This document shows positions 29,121 through 38,502 of a stretch of 64,000 bases of DNA, in pieces. The first letter of the stretch is position 1. Every line of letters begins with the position of its first letter. The stretch comes from Trichlorobacter ammonificans (GTDB lineage: Bacteria > Desulfobacterota > Desulfuromonadia > Geobacterales > Pseudopelobacteraceae), in the NCBI RefSeq assembly GCF_933509905.1, contig NZ_OW150024.1, positions 1,042,001 through 1,106,000 of the forward strand. The letters run 5' to 3'. The translations under genes were made by a program, and so were the position numbers. A model generated the notes under the pieces. It made no database searches. It was not told where the DNA came from and saw only the letters and a program-made list of their open reading frames with translations.

Positions 29121-29729
29121 ATGAAAGAACCTGTTATCCCCGCACGTTACGATTTTTTCGCCTTCCTGGCACGGATGCAGTACATCAGCCGCTGGGGACT
29201 GATGCGCAATACGCAAGCCGAGAACATCAAGGAACACTCCCTGGATGTGGCCATGCTGGCCCATGCCCTGGTGGTGATCCGCAACACCTTCTTTGGTGGC
29301 GAGCTGGATCCCGGCCGGGCGGCCCTCTACGCTATTTTTCACGATGCCAGCGAGATTTTTACCGGCGACATGCCGACGCCGGTGAAGCATTTCAACCCGC
29401 GCTTCAAAAGATCATTCCACCAGCTTGAGGATCGCGCCCGCAAGAAGTTGCTGGCCATGCTGCCGCCGGAGCTGACTTCGGTCTACGAGCCGCTGTTTTT
29501 CTTTGAAGAGCAGGATGCGCAGTACAAGCCGCTGATCAAGGCCGCTGACAAGATCGCCGCTCTGATCAAGTGTCTTGAGGAGGAAAAATCCGGCAATCTG
29601 GAGTTCAAGCGGGCCGGTGAAGAGCACCTGGAAAACCTGCGTAAGAGCCCGCTGCCGGAGGTGATCTATTTTCTGGATCATTTCCTGCCCGGCTACCGGT
29701 TGTCGTTGGACGAACTGCACCTGGGCTGA
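29121..29729 (+). CDS. yfbR: HD-domain 5'-deoxynucleotidase, YfbR-like
   Basis: A 202-residue HD-domain enzyme. Family landmarks are FFAFLARMQYISRWGLMRNTQAENIKEHSLDVAMLAH with the first metal His, YAIFHDASEIFTGDMPTPVKHFN with HD and the specificity residues, and KAADKIAALIKCLEEE with the last Asp. YfbR removes phosphate from deoxynucleoside monophosphates and takes part in dUMP and dNMP turnover. A second deoxynucleotide-degrading enzyme (dgt) lies 2.7 kb upstream on the same strand, separated by toxin-antitoxin genes. The Shine-Dalgarno AAAGGTG is modest. Confidence 0.92.
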   Translation: MKEPVIPARYDFFAFLARMQYISRWGLMRNTQAENIKEHSLDVAMLAHALVVIRNTFFGGELDPGRAALYAIFHDASEIFTGDMPTPVKHFNPRFKRSFHQLEDRARKKLLAMLPPELTSVYEPLFFFEEQDAQYKPLIKAADKIAALIKCLEEEKSGNLEFKRAGEEHLENLRKSPLPEVIYFLDHFLPGYRLSLDELHLG

Positions 29730-29734
29730 CACCG

Positions 29735-29932
29735 ATGGCCTTTCTGCTCCGGCGTCAGGACGACAACGGCCACCGCTTCACTGTGGGGAGCTGGCCGGAC
29801 CGGGCCGGAGCGGAACAACGGCTGGCGGAACTGACCCGCTGTCTGCACAAGCAATTCTACTGGATAGAAGAGACCGGCAAGGAAGCTGTTGCGGAGGAGG
29901 ACCCATGTGGCGGCCCCGTGATCCCGAGCTGA
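29735..29932 (+). CDS. Hypothetical 65-residue protein
   Basis: A small soluble protein starting five bases after the yfbR stop and overlapping the next gene by 28 bases. The N-terminal 48 residues (FLLRRQDDNGHRFTVGSWPDRAGAEQRLAEL, then LHKQFYWIEE) look like a compact beta-alpha-beta unit, as in small SPOR-like or DUF modules. I do not recognise the family. Its position between two real genes, with close spacing and typical codon use, supports it as real. Confidence 0.6.
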   Translation: MAFLLRRQDDNGHRFTVGSWPDRAGAEQRLAELTRCLHKQFYWIEETGKEAVAEEDPCGGPVIPS

Positions 29933-30579
29933 TGATCGGACAGGTGTCCCCCCGGCTTCTGCCGCTGGTGGCTGCGGCAGTTCGCGGTGAGGGGTTTGCT
30001 CCCCTGCTGGCGGCCGCGGCCGAGGTCGCGGAGGAGCTGGCCGGTGAGCGGCCGGCCGCCTGCGCTGCCGGCTGTGATTACTGCTGTGTGCTGAACGTGG
30101 CGGTGCTGCTGCCCGAGGCTGCGGTGATCGCCGACCGGCTGAAAGAGCATGTGCCTCCGGTAGAACTGGCAGTGATGCAACAGCGCCTGGCAAGCCAGGC
30201 CCTGCGGGTACGCTGGATGGAGGACAGTGAGCGGATTCACCGTCGCGTTTCCTGCCCGTTCCTTGACAGCAGTGGCTGCTGTGGCATCTACCCGGTGCGT
30301 CCCCTGGCCTGCCGCAGTCTTACCTCTCTGGAGCGCGACGCCTGCTGCGTAGCGCTGGATTCCAGTCTGAGCGATCAGGCGGTGGCAGTGCCGGTGGACG
30401 GCTTCCGTCAGTCGGTATTCGATGGTGTCTTTTGTGCGCTGGCGGATGCACTGGAACAGCACGGTATCATGAACCGCAGTATTGAGCTCAGTGCCGGGGT
30501 GGCGGCATTCCTGGCCAAGCCCGAGCTGCTTCACGATCTGGTACAGGGAAGGCGTCTGCCGGAGCGGCTCTGGGAGTAG
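29905..30579 (+). CDS. YkgJ-family cysteine cluster protein
   Basis: A 224-residue protein with the zinc- or iron-chelating pattern of the YkgJ/UPF0153 family. The first cysteine set is CAAGCDYCC (near residues 53-62) and the second is CPFLDSSGCCGIYPVRPLACRS (near residue 116). The rest is mostly helical. The function of the family is not established; metal binding is inferred from the cysteines. It overlaps the 65-residue gene by 28 bases and precedes the CHASE2 kinase gene by about 80 bases. Confidence 0.85.
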   Translation: MWRPRDPELMIGQVSPRLLPLVAAAVRGEGFAPLLAAAAEVAEELAGERPAACAAGCDYCCVLNVAVLLPEAAVIADRLKEHVPPVELAVMQQRLASQALRVRWMEDSERIHRRVSCPFLDSSGCCGIYPVRPLACRSLTSLERDACCVALDSSLSDQAVAVPVDGFRQSVFDGVFCALADALEQHGIMNRSIELSAGVAAFLAKPELLHDLVQGRRLPERLWE

Positions 30580-30662
30580 CCACCTCCGGAGCACCGCTCC
30601 ATCAGGTTGCGGAACGGTTGCACTGCGCTACACTGTGTCCAAACCTTTGTCACGGAGTTCCC

Positions 30663-33140
30663 ATGAAGATGCCCCGGATTTCCCGCCCGGACTGGTTGCT
30701 TGCCGCCGTCATCACCCTGGTGCTGCTGCTGGCCTGGCTGCTGCAGTGGTCGCCGCTGATGATGCTGGAGTACAAAAGCTACGATCTGCGGGCCCGGTTG
30801 CGTGCCAAGAAGCCCCAGGCACCGGTGGTGGTGGTGGCCATCGACGATGCCAGCATCGAGCGGCTGGGACGCTGGCCCTGGCCCCGGGGGTACATGGCGG
30901 AGCTGATCAGCCAGATCGCGTCCTCTGAACCGTCCCTGATCGGTACCACCATCCTCTACACCGAGGCGGACCGCAACTCCGGCCTTGAAGAGATGAAGGG
31001 ACTGCGGGAAGCGGCCGTGACCATGAAAGCCCCGCCGGCCCTGCTGGAAGCCATCAACCAGGCGGAGCGCCGTCTGGATAACGACACCCTGTTGACCGAA
31101 GCGCTGGCGACCACCGGGAAGGTGATTCTGCCGCTCTTTTTCACGCCGGGGGAGCAGGGGGGCAATGCCGACCCCGCCATGCCGGAGTATCTGAAGAGGT
31201 CGTCCCGGGAACAGGGAAACCCCGGCAGTCTGCTGCAGGCAAGCGAACTGGCGGCGCCAATTCCTTCCTTTGCCGAGAAAGCCCGCTCCCTGGGACATAT
31301 CAATATCCTGCCGGACAGTGACGGCACCGTACGCCGGGAAGCCCTGACCTTCTACTACCGCGGCCGTCTGTTCCCCTCCTTTGCCCTGCAGGCAGCCCTG
31401 GTCCACCTGCGGATCGCCCCCAAAGATATTTCGCTGTCCAATGGCCGGCTTACTGCCGGTTCATTGTCCGTACCGGTTGATGAGCGTGGCAGGATGCTGA
31501 TCAGCTACTGCGGCGGGTTCGGTTCCTTCCCGACGTACTCGTTCTTCGATGTCGCCTCAGGCAGCGTGAAGCCGGACGTTTTCAAGGGGAAGATCGTGCT
31601 GATCGGACCGGTGGCCACCGGCATTGCCGGGTTTACCGTGACGCCGTTCCAGTCTACCTATCCCGGCATCGAGGTGGTGGCCACGGTGATCGAGAATCTG
31701 CTGGGCAACAACGCCATTGCCCGGCCCGGCTGGCTGCTCTGGGTTGAGCTGGGAGCCATGCTGCTGTTCGGGCTGTTCCTGGCTTTTGCCATGCCCCGGC
31801 TGAAGGCGGGGCTGTCCGCCGCCGTTACCCTGGGGCTGCTTCTGCTCTGGAACGGCGTGACTCTCTGGCTGTTTGCCGGCCAGGGGATCTGGCTGGGGAT
31901 GACGGCTCCGACGCTGCTTCTGGCCGTGGGCTACACCGCCCTGGTTTCCAGCCGCTTCATGGTGACCGAGAAGCGGAACGAACTGGTGGAGAGCGACAGC
32001 ATCGAAACCAACAAGATGCTGGGACTGTCCTTCCAGGGGCAGGGGCTGCTGGATCTGGCCTTTGAGAAGTTCCGTAAATGCCCGGTGGATGATGGGACGG
32101 TGCGGGACCTGCTCTACAACCTGGCCCTTGATTTCGAACGCAAGCGGATGTTCAACAAGGCGGCCGCGGTGTACGAGCATATCCTCACCGCCGGGGAGTA
32201 CAAGGATATCAGGGAGCGGATCGCCACCATGAAGATGGCCGGCGAGACCATGATCTTCGGCGGTCCGGCCCGCCGTGAGGGGACCATTATCGCCGGTCCC
32301 GGCGGTAGCGGTGTGTCGGCCCCCACCATCGGCCGTTACGAGATCCAGAAGGAGTTGGGACGGGGCGCCATGGGGGTGGTCTACCTGGGCAAGGATCCCA
32401 AGATCAACCGGCTGGTGGCCATCAAGACCGTCCGGTTCGAGGAGGTGGACGCCGACCTGCTGGAGGAGACCAAGAAACGCTTCTTTCGGGAGGCCGAGGC
32501 GGCCGGTACCCTCAACCATCCCAACATCGTCACCATCTACGACGTGGGAGAGGAGGAGGATCTGGCCTACGTGGCCATGGAGCTGCTGGACGGTTCCGAC
32601 CTGACTCCCTACGTGAAGAAGGAGAATCTGTTGCCGACAAAGGAACTGTTACGGATCATCGGCTGCGTGGCCGACGGCCTGGCCTTTGCCCACGACAGGG
32701 GGATCGTGCACCGGGATATCAAGCCGGCCAACATCATGCTGCTGAAAGACGGCTCGGTGAAGATCGCCGACTTCGGCATCGCCCGCATCGCCACCTCTTC
32801 GGCCACCCAGACCGGCACCGTGCTGGGCACCCCCAGCTACATGTCGCCGGAGCAGGTGGCGGGCCAGAAGGTTGACGGCCGCTCCGACCTGTTCTCCCTG
32901 GGCTCCTCCATGTACGAGCTGCTCTGCGGCCAGAAGCCCTTCACCGGCGACAGCATCGCTGCCCTGATGTATGCCATTGCCAACAAGCCGCCGGTGCTGA
33001 TCACCCAGATCGATCCGAACATCCCGCAGTGCTGTGCCTACATCGCCCACCGCCTGATGACCAAGGACCTGACCAAACGCTATCAGAGCGGACGCGAAGT
33101 GGTGGAGCATGTCAAGATGTGCCTGGCAAAACTGGGGTGA
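30663..33140 (+). CDS. CHASE2-domain serine/threonine protein kinase
   Basis: An 825-residue membrane sensor kinase from ATG 30663. TM1 is at about residues 10-30. The CHASE2 extracellular sensor (about 35-350) contains [21 protein letters not shown], the typical CHASE2 end. Three TM helices follow at about 355-440. A linker of about 115 residues looks TPR-like. The kinase domain (about 557-825) has [17 protein letters not shown] with the lysine, [21 protein letters not shown] and the APE-equivalent SPEQV, so all catalytic residues are present. A PP2C phosphatase gene starts two bases after the stop, and a convergent FHA gene follows, so phosphothreonine signalling is likely. Confidence 0.93.
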   Translation: MKMPRISRPDWLLAAVITLVLLLAWLLQWSPLMMLEYKSYDLRARLRAKKPQAPVVVVAIDDASIERLGRWPWPRGYMAELISQIASSEPSLIGTTILYTEADRNSGLEEMKGLREAAVTMKAPPALLEAINQAERRLDNDTLLTEALATTGKVILPLFFTPGEQGGNADPAMPEYLKRSSREQGNPGSLLQASELAAPIPSFAEKARSLGHINILPDSDGTVRREALTFYYRGRLFPSFALQAALVHLRIAPKDISLSNGRLTAGSLSVPVDERGRMLISYCGGFGSFPTYSFFDVASGSVKPDVFKGKIVLIGPVATGIAGFTVTPFQSTYPGIEVVATVIENLLGNNAIARPGWLLWVELGAMLLFGLFLAFAMPRLKAGLSAAVTLGLLLLWNGVTLWLFAGQGIWLGMTAPTLLLAVGYTALVSSRFMVTEKRNELVESDSIETNKMLGLSFQGQGLLDLAFEKFRKCPVDDGTVRDLLYNLALDFERKRMFNKAAAVYEHILTAGEYKDIRERIATMKMAGETMIFGGPARREGTIIAGPGGSGVSAPTIGRYEIQKELGRGAMGVVYLGKDPKINRLVAIKTVRFEEVDADLLEETKKRFFREAEAAGTLNHPNIVTIYDVGEEEDLAYVAMELLDGSDLTPYVKKENLLPTKELLRIIGCVADGLAFAHDRGIVHRDIKPANIMLLKDGSVKIADFGIARIATSSATQTGTVLGTPSYMSPEQVAGQKVDGRSDLFSLGSSMYELLCGQKPFTGDSIAALMYAIANKPPVLITQIDPNIPQCCAYIAHRLMTKDLTKRYQSGREVVEHVKMCLAKLG

Positions 33141-33142
33141 CC

Positions 33143-33946
33143 ATGGAACTGGCAAGCTTTGGACTGACCGACGTGGGGCAGGTTCGTTCCAATAACGAGG
33201 ATGCGATCCTGCTGGAACCGTCCCTTGGCCTTTTTGCCGTTGCCGACGGCATGGGAGGGCACCAGGGGGGAGAAATTGCCAGCCGGATCTGCCTGGATAC
33301 CCTGCGGGATTATCTGCAACGGGCGTCCCAAGGGCAGGCGCCGCTGGTGGGGGAGCAGGATGCCGCCTACAGTGCCAGGGCCAACCTGCTGGCCTCGGCG
33401 GTGCGGTTTGCCAACCGGGCGGTCTTTGAAGCGGCCTTTGCCCGGCCTGAATGGCGCGGCATGGGCACCACCGTGGTGGCCATGCTGCAGGATCAGGAGC
33501 GGGCCGTGTTCGCCCATGTGGGGGACAGCCGTGCTTACCTGCTGCGGGCGGGCAGCTTCCGGCAGATCACCCAGGACCACTCCTGGGTGGAGGAGCAGGT
33601 GCGGGCCGGCCTGATGAACCGCGACGAGGCACTGTTTGCCAAGGGGCGCAACGTGCTGACCCGGGCCATCGGCCAGGAGGAAACGGTACAGGTGGATATG
33701 AACGAGCTGGAACTGCAGGCGGGTGACCGCCTGCTGCTCTGCTCCGACGGTCTCTACGGCATGGTCGCTGACGAGGAGATCGCCGCCCTGATCGGCAGCA
33801 GCCCGTCACTGGAGAAGGGATGCCGGGAACTGGTGGCCTGCGCCAACGGCCGGGGAGGGCGGGACAATATTTCGGTGATCCTGCTGGAAGCGGAGGAAGA
33901 GAAAGGGCTGCTGGCGGGGATGCGCCGACTGTTTACGAAAGGGTGA
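33143..33946 (+). CDS. PP2C-type serine/threonine phosphatase
   Basis: A 267-residue PPM phosphatase from ATG 33143, immediately after the kinase stop. Its metal-binding motifs are intact: [65 protein letters not shown] and [13 protein letters not shown]. It should reverse phosphorylation by the adjacent kinase. Its 3' end overlaps the convergent FHA gene by 14 bases. The C-terminus has no membrane segment. Confidence 0.95.
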   Translation: MELASFGLTDVGQVRSNNEDAILLEPSLGLFAVADGMGGHQGGEIASRICLDTLRDYLQRASQGQAPLVGEQDAAYSARANLLASAVRFANRAVFEAAFARPEWRGMGTTVVAMLQDQERAVFAHVGDSRAYLLRAGSFRQITQDHSWVEEQVRAGLMNRDEALFAKGRNVLTRAIGQEETVQVDMNELELQAGDRLLLCSDGLYGMVADEEIAALIGSSPSLEKGCRELVACANGRGGRDNISVILLEAEEEKGLLAGMRRLFTKG

Positions 33947-34946
33947 TGGTGTCAACCGTCAACACGGTCTGACCGAGGCCGATCCGGTCGCCGGTCGCAA
34001 CTTCCTGAGGGGTAACCACCGGCTGGCCGTTGAGGGTGGTGCCGTTGGTACTGTGCAGATCCATCAACACCAGTCTGCCGTTAAGGAGCTGGAGGGCGGC
34101 GTGCCGTTTGGAGACCATCGGATCGTTGATCAGCGTATCGGTATCCCTGCGGCCCAGCACACAGGGGATGGCGCTGCGGATGGTGCTGCCTGACTGAGGC
34201 CCTGCGATCACCTGTAGCGTGATGGCGTGCTGTTCTGCCGGCAGGGGGGACGCGGTTTCCGGAACCAGGGTGCCGATATCGGCCGAGAAAAGCCGAACCA
34301 TCCCTTCCAGCGACATGGCGGCGGCATCAGGCGCTTCGGCAGTGGCAAGATCACGGTGGATGATGGCGTTGACCGCATGGCTCGCCGGTTGCACGGCGTA
34401 TACCAGCATCTGTTCGTCGATGGTCATGTCCGGGTTCTGTACGGCACCGCTGTCGGCCCAGTATGCCACCGTTTTGTCGCCGTCCTTGTAGAAGAAGACA
34501 TTGCAGAATCCGCCTCGCTCCAGGATGACCAGCACATCCCCACCCTCGCGATGAATCTGCTGTTGTATCCGCTCGAGATCGCTCATTCCCACCGGTGTTT
34601 TCGGGGCTGGCTCGGCCTGCACGAGAACCAGCAGGCATTTCAGAAGTACCGGATCAGCGGCGTGCAGCGACAGGGAGGTGCTTCCCTCGGGAAGGAGCGC
34701 GGCCTGCGCACAGAATTCGGTGATGGAAAGCGGAGTCGGGAGCGTGCCGGTGATGAGCGCGGCGGCGTAGGGCTGGCTTTGAAACAGGAAAAGCAGCCGG
34801 GTGGTGTCGCTGCCGTTCAGGGAGCAGTAGCCGGTGAAAGGGCTGCCGGCTCCGGCGAGACGGCGCAGAATCTCGGCCATGGTCTCCCGTTTGAAGGGGA
34901 TGGCGTTAACCAGCGTGGTTCCCGATGGCAGGATGAGGGCAGGCAT
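33933..34946 (-). CDS. FHA-domain protein
   Basis: A 337-residue protein. The C-terminal FHA domain (about residues 245-335) has the phosphothreonine-binding pattern VLGRRDTD, MVSKRHAAL and DLHSTNGTTLNG. The first 220 residues have a helical, roadblock-like or DUF4388-like look but I do not assign a family. It faces the kinase and phosphatase genes convergently and overlaps the phosphatase by 14 bases. A TTGACA-N18-TATAGT promoter sits so close that the transcript would begin at the ATG (leaderless). It probably reads the phosphorylation made by the kinase, which is inferred from position. Confidence 0.85.
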   Translation of the reverse strand: MPALILPSGTTLVNAIPFKRETMAEILRRLAGAGSPFTGYCSLNGSDTTRLLFLFQSQPYAAALITGTLPTPLSITEFCAQAALLPEGSTSLSLHAADPVLLKCLLVLVQAEPAPKTPVGMSDLERIQQQIHREGGDVLVILERGGFCNVFFYKDGDKTVAYWADSGAVQNPDMTIDEQMLVYAVQPASHAVNAIIHRDLATAEAPDAAAMSLEGMVRLFSADIGTLVPETASPLPAEQHAITLQVIAGPQSGSTIRSAIPCVLGRRDTDTLINDPMVSKRHAALQLLNGRLVLMDLHSTNGTTLNGQPVVTPQEVATGDRIGLGQTVLTVDTITLS

Positions 34947-34953
34947 GATCTAA

Positions 34954-34983
34954 ACTATACCGATGGGTTCGGAGGGCTGTCAA
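34954..34983 (-). promoter_or_regulatory. Sigma70 promoter of the FHA gene (apparently leaderless transcript)
   Basis: Minus strand TTGACA (34983-34978), an 18-base spacer, TATAGT (34959-34954), then seven bases to the ATG at 34946. The start site should fall on or next to the A of the ATG. No other feature is seen in the gap down to nspC (34984-35116). Confidence 0.65.
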
Positions 34984-35116
34984 GGGAGCCCGCTTGTTCC
35001 GAGTGGATTTCCTGCTGTTCTCGTCGAGGTTTCGCTCCGGCCCGGATAGCCGCATCGTCGGATGTGCCGATACCTATGCCGTGGGGAGACCGACCTGCCC
35101 GGCAAATACTGCCCGC

Positions 35117-36265
35117 TCAGGAGAGGCGGCTCTTGAAATCCTGGTAGCCGAAGCTGCGCACCACGGCCAGTTCCCCGGTTTCCGGTTCCCAGGTGCAGAG
35201 GTGGGGGTGCTGGATGCCGTTGAAGGTGGTGGTTTTGACCATGGTGTAGTGGGACATGTCCTCGAACACCAGCCGGTCCCCGGCCGAGAGCGGTTGCTCG
35301 AAGGACCAGTCGCCGATGATGTCCCCCGCCAGGCAGGAGGGGCCGCCCAGGCGATAGGTATGCGGTTTCGCGCCGGCATCGAAGCCGCCGGTGATGGCGG
35401 GACGGTACGGCATCTCCAGCACGTCCGGCATGTGGCAGGTGGCGGAAACGTCCAGAATGGCGATATCCATGCCGTTGTGCACCACGTCCAGCACTTCCGA
35501 CACCAGCAGACCGGTGCCGATCACCACCGCCTCCCCGGGCTCCAGGTAGACCTCCACGCCGTACTTCCCCTTGAAATACTTCACCAGCTCCACCAGACCG
35601 TCGATATCGTAGCCATCGCGGGTGATATGGTGCCCCCCCCCCAGGTTGAGCCACTTCATGCCGGCAAGATAGCGGCCGAACCTGTCTTCAAACGCCCGGG
35701 CGGTCCGCTCCAGCGGCTCAAACAACTGCTCGCAGAGGGTGTGAAAGTGCAGCCCCTCCACCCCGGCCAGGGAGCGGCCCTCAAACTGGGCTGCGGGAAT
35801 CCCCAGCCGCGAACAGGGGGCGCAGGGATCGTAGATGGCGGTATGTCCCTCGGAGTGCTCGGGGTTGACCCGCAGACCGATGGATACGCCGCTTTGTTCC
35901 CACTGGGGGCGAAACCGCTCCAGCTGGGCAAAGGAGTTGAACACCAGATGATCGGAGATGGCCAGCAGTTCCGTGACGTCGCTCTCCTTGAAGGCAGCGG
36001 CAAAACTGTGCACCTCGCCGCCGAACTGCTCACGCCCCAGGCGAGCTTCCCAGGGAGAACTGGCGCAGACTCCCTGCAGCGTCTTTCGGATCAGCGGAAA
36101 GGTGGACCACATGGCAAAGGCTTTGAGGGCCATCAGGATTTTCGCGCCGCTTTGCTGTTGCACCCGGTCCAGGATGGCCAGATTGTGGCGCAGCCTGCCC
36201 AGATCCACCACATAGGCGGGGGAAGGGGCTTTTTTGACGATGCTGGCTATATCGATACCGGTCAT
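35117..36265 (-). CDS. nspC: Carboxynorspermidine/carboxyspermidine decarboxylase
   Basis: A PLP-dependent decarboxylase of the alanine racemase fold, making (nor)spermidine from the carboxy form. A 382-residue protein. It shows SPAYVVDLGRLRHNLAILD, ILMALKAFAMWSTFPLIRKT with the PLP lysine, LRVNPEHSEG, GLHFHTLCEQ, WLNLGGGHHITRDGYD and LEPGEAVVIGTG. It is the last gene of a speA, dehydrogenase, DUF1848, nspC operon, which gives arginine to agmatine and a carboxyspermidine route to spermidine. The ATG overlaps the DUF1848 stop by four bases. Confidence 0.95.
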   Translation of the reverse strand: MTGIDIASIVKKAPSPAYVVDLGRLRHNLAILDRVQQQSGAKILMALKAFAMWSTFPLIRKTLQGVCASSPWEARLGREQFGGEVHSFAAAFKESDVTELLAISDHLVFNSFAQLERFRPQWEQSGVSIGLRVNPEHSEGHTAIYDPCAPCSRLGIPAAQFEGRSLAGVEGLHFHTLCEQLFEPLERTARAFEDRFGRYLAGMKWLNLGGGHHITRDGYDIDGLVELVKYFKGKYGVEVYLEPGEAVVIGTGLLVSEVLDVVHNGMDIAILDVSATCHMPDVLEMPYRPAITGGFDAGAKPHTYRLGGPSCLAGDIIGDWSFEQPLSAGDRLVFEDMSHYTMVKTTTFNGIQHPHLCTWEPETGELAVVRSFGYQDFKSRLS

Positions 36266-37176
36266 GGTGTACCCTCGTCTGAAGCGGCGCAGAAAGCGGT
36301 TTCGGGGATATCCCCGGTGATGCAGGACCAGCGGGGATTGTGGCGTTCCGCCGCCTCCCGGGCCTTCCGGGGATCGGCTGTGGCGTAACAGTAGCAGCAG
36401 CCGCAGGGGCAGGTGTCATTGACGCCGATATCAATGCTGCGGTGGCAGCCACAGCCCGGCCGCAGGCCGTGCCGTTGGTGTCGTCCGGCAGCCCGGAACA
36501 TCCCGGCATCAATACAGCGACCCGCCGATATGCCGGGGATGGAAAGGGACGGCTCAGCGCAGGATTCCATCGGCAGGTGCCGGTCTGCCGCCTCCTGGGC
36601 CAGGTACTGCAACAGTTCCCGGTAAGCCTCGGGATGATAGTCGATGCTACCGACGGTCGCTTCCACCAGCCGCCGGTTCTTCCGGTACGGGTCGATAACG
36701 CTGATCACCACCCGCTTCGTTGCCCCGTCCAGGGCATCGGCCAGCCGCCGGAAGTTGTCGCGATGCCAGGGGACGGTCAGCGTGCTCCCCAGGATGATCG
36801 GGTCGTAACGCCAGATGACCCGCCGGGGGCCGAGCCGCTGCGCCAGGGAACGAAAGGTGGCGAGGGCCTGCTCCACGGGCGGGGCGAACGGTTCCAGGGC
36901 GCGGGGATAGCCGGTCAGGGTGTACTGGAAATAGTAATCGTATCCCCAGTGGTCCAGGCTGCCCAGATGGGGCAACAGCGGCGCAGGGTTGCGGGTCCAG
37001 AAGACGATCCCCAAAACATCCGCGCTGCGCAGACTCACCCGGTGCAGCTTTGCCGGAAAGCGCGGGTTGGGGTAGTGGCAAAACCCGGCCTGCAGCCGGT
37101 TGAGCAGCCAGGGGGTATACCATGCCGGGATGTCGGTCCGCCGGCTGGCGGATATGATCCTGGGCGCTTCGGTCAC
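36262..37176 (-). CDS. DUF1848 family protein
   Basis: A 304-residue protein starting with RIISASRRTDIPAWYTPWLLNRLQAG, the family signature, and continuing with VFWTRNPAPLLPHL, YYFQYTLTGYPRALEP and VIWRYDPIILG. It ends with a cysteine-rich stretch, NDTCPCGCCYCYATADP, after C-rich GCGCHRSIDIG. The cysteines suggest an iron-sulfur site as in radical SAM relatives; I do not know a demonstrated activity. It sits inside the polyamine operon, between the dehydrogenase and the decarboxylase genes, and overlaps nspC by an ATGA. Confidence 0.9.
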   Translation of the reverse strand: MTEAPRIISASRRTDIPAWYTPWLLNRLQAGFCHYPNPRFPAKLHRVSLRSADVLGIVFWTRNPAPLLPHLGSLDHWGYDYYFQYTLTGYPRALEPFAPPVEQALATFRSLAQRLGPRRVIWRYDPIILGSTLTVPWHRDNFRRLADALDGATKRVVISVIDPYRKNRRLVEATVGSIDYHPEAYRELLQYLAQEAADRHLPMESCAEPSLSIPGISAGRCIDAGMFRAAGRHQRHGLRPGCGCHRSIDIGVNDTCPCGCCYCYATADPRKAREAAERHNPRWSCITGDIPETAFCAASDEGTP

Positions 37177-37199
37177 CGTTCACGCCGCAACGGCCGGTC

Positions 37200-38393
37200 T
37201 TACAGCTCCGGCCACTCCCCTTCGACCACCACTTCCGGCAGCCCCATGGGGCCGAGCTCTTTCAGAAACACCTCCGGATCGAACTGCTCCATGTTCCAGA
37301 CGCCGGGGGCATGCCACTGCTTGGTCAGCATCATGATGGCCCCCACCACCGCCGGCACGCCGGTGGTGTAGCTGATGGCCTGGGACTGCACTTCCCGGTA
37401 GCAGGCTTCGTGGTCGCAGATGTTGTAGATGTAGACCTGCTTCTTTTTGCCGTCCTTGATCCCCCGGGCGATGACGCCGATGCAGGTTTTTCCCTTGGTC
37501 AGCGGCCCCAGGGAGCCGGGGTCGGGCAGCAGCGCCTTCAGGAACTGGATCGGCACGATCTTCTGACCGTTGTACTCGACCTCGTCGATGCGGGTCATGC
37601 CGACGTTCTGCAGCACCTCCAAGTGCTTCAGGTAGTTGTCGGAGAAGGTCATCCAGAACTGGGCCTTTTTGATGGTGGGGATATGTTTGACAAGGGACTC
37701 CATCTCCTCGTGGTAGAGGCGGTAGATGTTCATCGGCCCGATCCCCTCGGGGAAGTCGAAGACCCGCTTGGTGGAGAGCGGCGGCGACTCCTGGAATGCA
37801 CCGTTCTCCCAGTGGCGGCAGACGGCGGTGACTTCGCGGATGTTGATCTCCGGGTTGAAGTTGGTGGCAAACGGCTGGCCGTGGGAGCCGGCGTTGGCGT
37901 CGATGATGTCGATCTCCTCCACCACATCCAGATATTTTTTTGCCGCCAGGGCGGTGTAGACGTTGGTGACGCCCGGATCGAAACCGGAGCCCAAGAGCGC
38001 CATGATGCCGGCGTTCCTGAAGCGCTCCTGATAGGCCCACTGCCAGGAGTACTCAAATTTTGCCGTGTCCAGAGGCTCGTAGTTGGCGGTATCCAGGTAG
38101 TCCACGCCGGTCTCCAGGCACGCATCCATGATGTGCAGGTCCTGGTACGGCAGAGCCACGTTGATCACCAGTTTCGGCTGCACCTGTTTGATCAGGGCCA
38201 CCAGTTCCGGCACATTGTCGGCATCCACCTGAGCGGTCGTGATGCTTCCCCCCAGTTGGGCGGCAATGGCGTCGCACTTGGCCTTGGTCCGGGATGCCAG
38301 GGTGATCTCACTGAAGATGTCGCGACGCTGGGCGCACTTGTGGGCTACAACCTGGCCGACGCCGCCGGCCCCGATAATCAGAACGTTGCTCAT
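37200..38393 (-). CDS. Carboxynorspermidine/carboxyspermidine dehydrogenase (saccharopine dehydrogenase family)
   Basis: A 397-residue NAD(P)H enzyme from ATG 38393 (AGGAAGGA upstream). It condenses aspartate semialdehyde with putrescine or diaminopropane to give carboxy(nor)spermidine. It has the N-terminal Rossmann motif NVLIIGAGGVGQVVAHKCAQ, ASRTKAKCDAIA, NVALPYQDLHIMDACLETG and DYLDTANYE, with GSGFDPGVTNVYTALA. The family pairs with NspC, encoded two genes on. speA lies upstream, and a hairpin (38448-38478) separates them. Confidence 0.92.
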   Translation of the reverse strand: MSNVLIIGAGGVGQVVAHKCAQRRDIFSEITLASRTKAKCDAIAAQLGGSITTAQVDADNVPELVALIKQVQPKLVINVALPYQDLHIMDACLETGVDYLDTANYEPLDTAKFEYSWQWAYQERFRNAGIMALLGSGFDPGVTNVYTALAAKKYLDVVEEIDIIDANAGSHGQPFATNFNPEINIREVTAVCRHWENGAFQESPPLSTKRVFDFPEGIGPMNIYRLYHEEMESLVKHIPTIKKAQFWMTFSDNYLKHLEVLQNVGMTRIDEVEYNGQKIVPIQFLKALLPDPGSLGPLTKGKTCIGVIARGIKDGKKKQVYIYNICDHEACYREVQSQAISYTTGVPAVVGAIMMLTKQWHAPGVWNMEQFDPEVFLKELGPMGLPEVVVEGEWPEL

Positions 38394-38447
38394 GCTATGG
38401 TTCCTTCCTGAATGAGTAGTGACTGACGTGTTACCGCGCACCATAGT

Positions 38448-38478
38448 ACGGGCATCGGCCGGTCAGCGCAATGCCCGT
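38448..38478 (-). terminator. Hairpin between speA and the carboxyspermidine dehydrogenase gene
   Basis: ACGGGCAT (38448-38455) pairs with ATGCCCGT (38471-38478). It lies 25 bases past the speA stop. There is no U-tract on the minus strand, so partial termination or mRNA stabilisation is possible. Confidence 0.4.
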
Positions 38479-38502
38479 CACACAACTTTTGCACAAGTGG
38501 GA

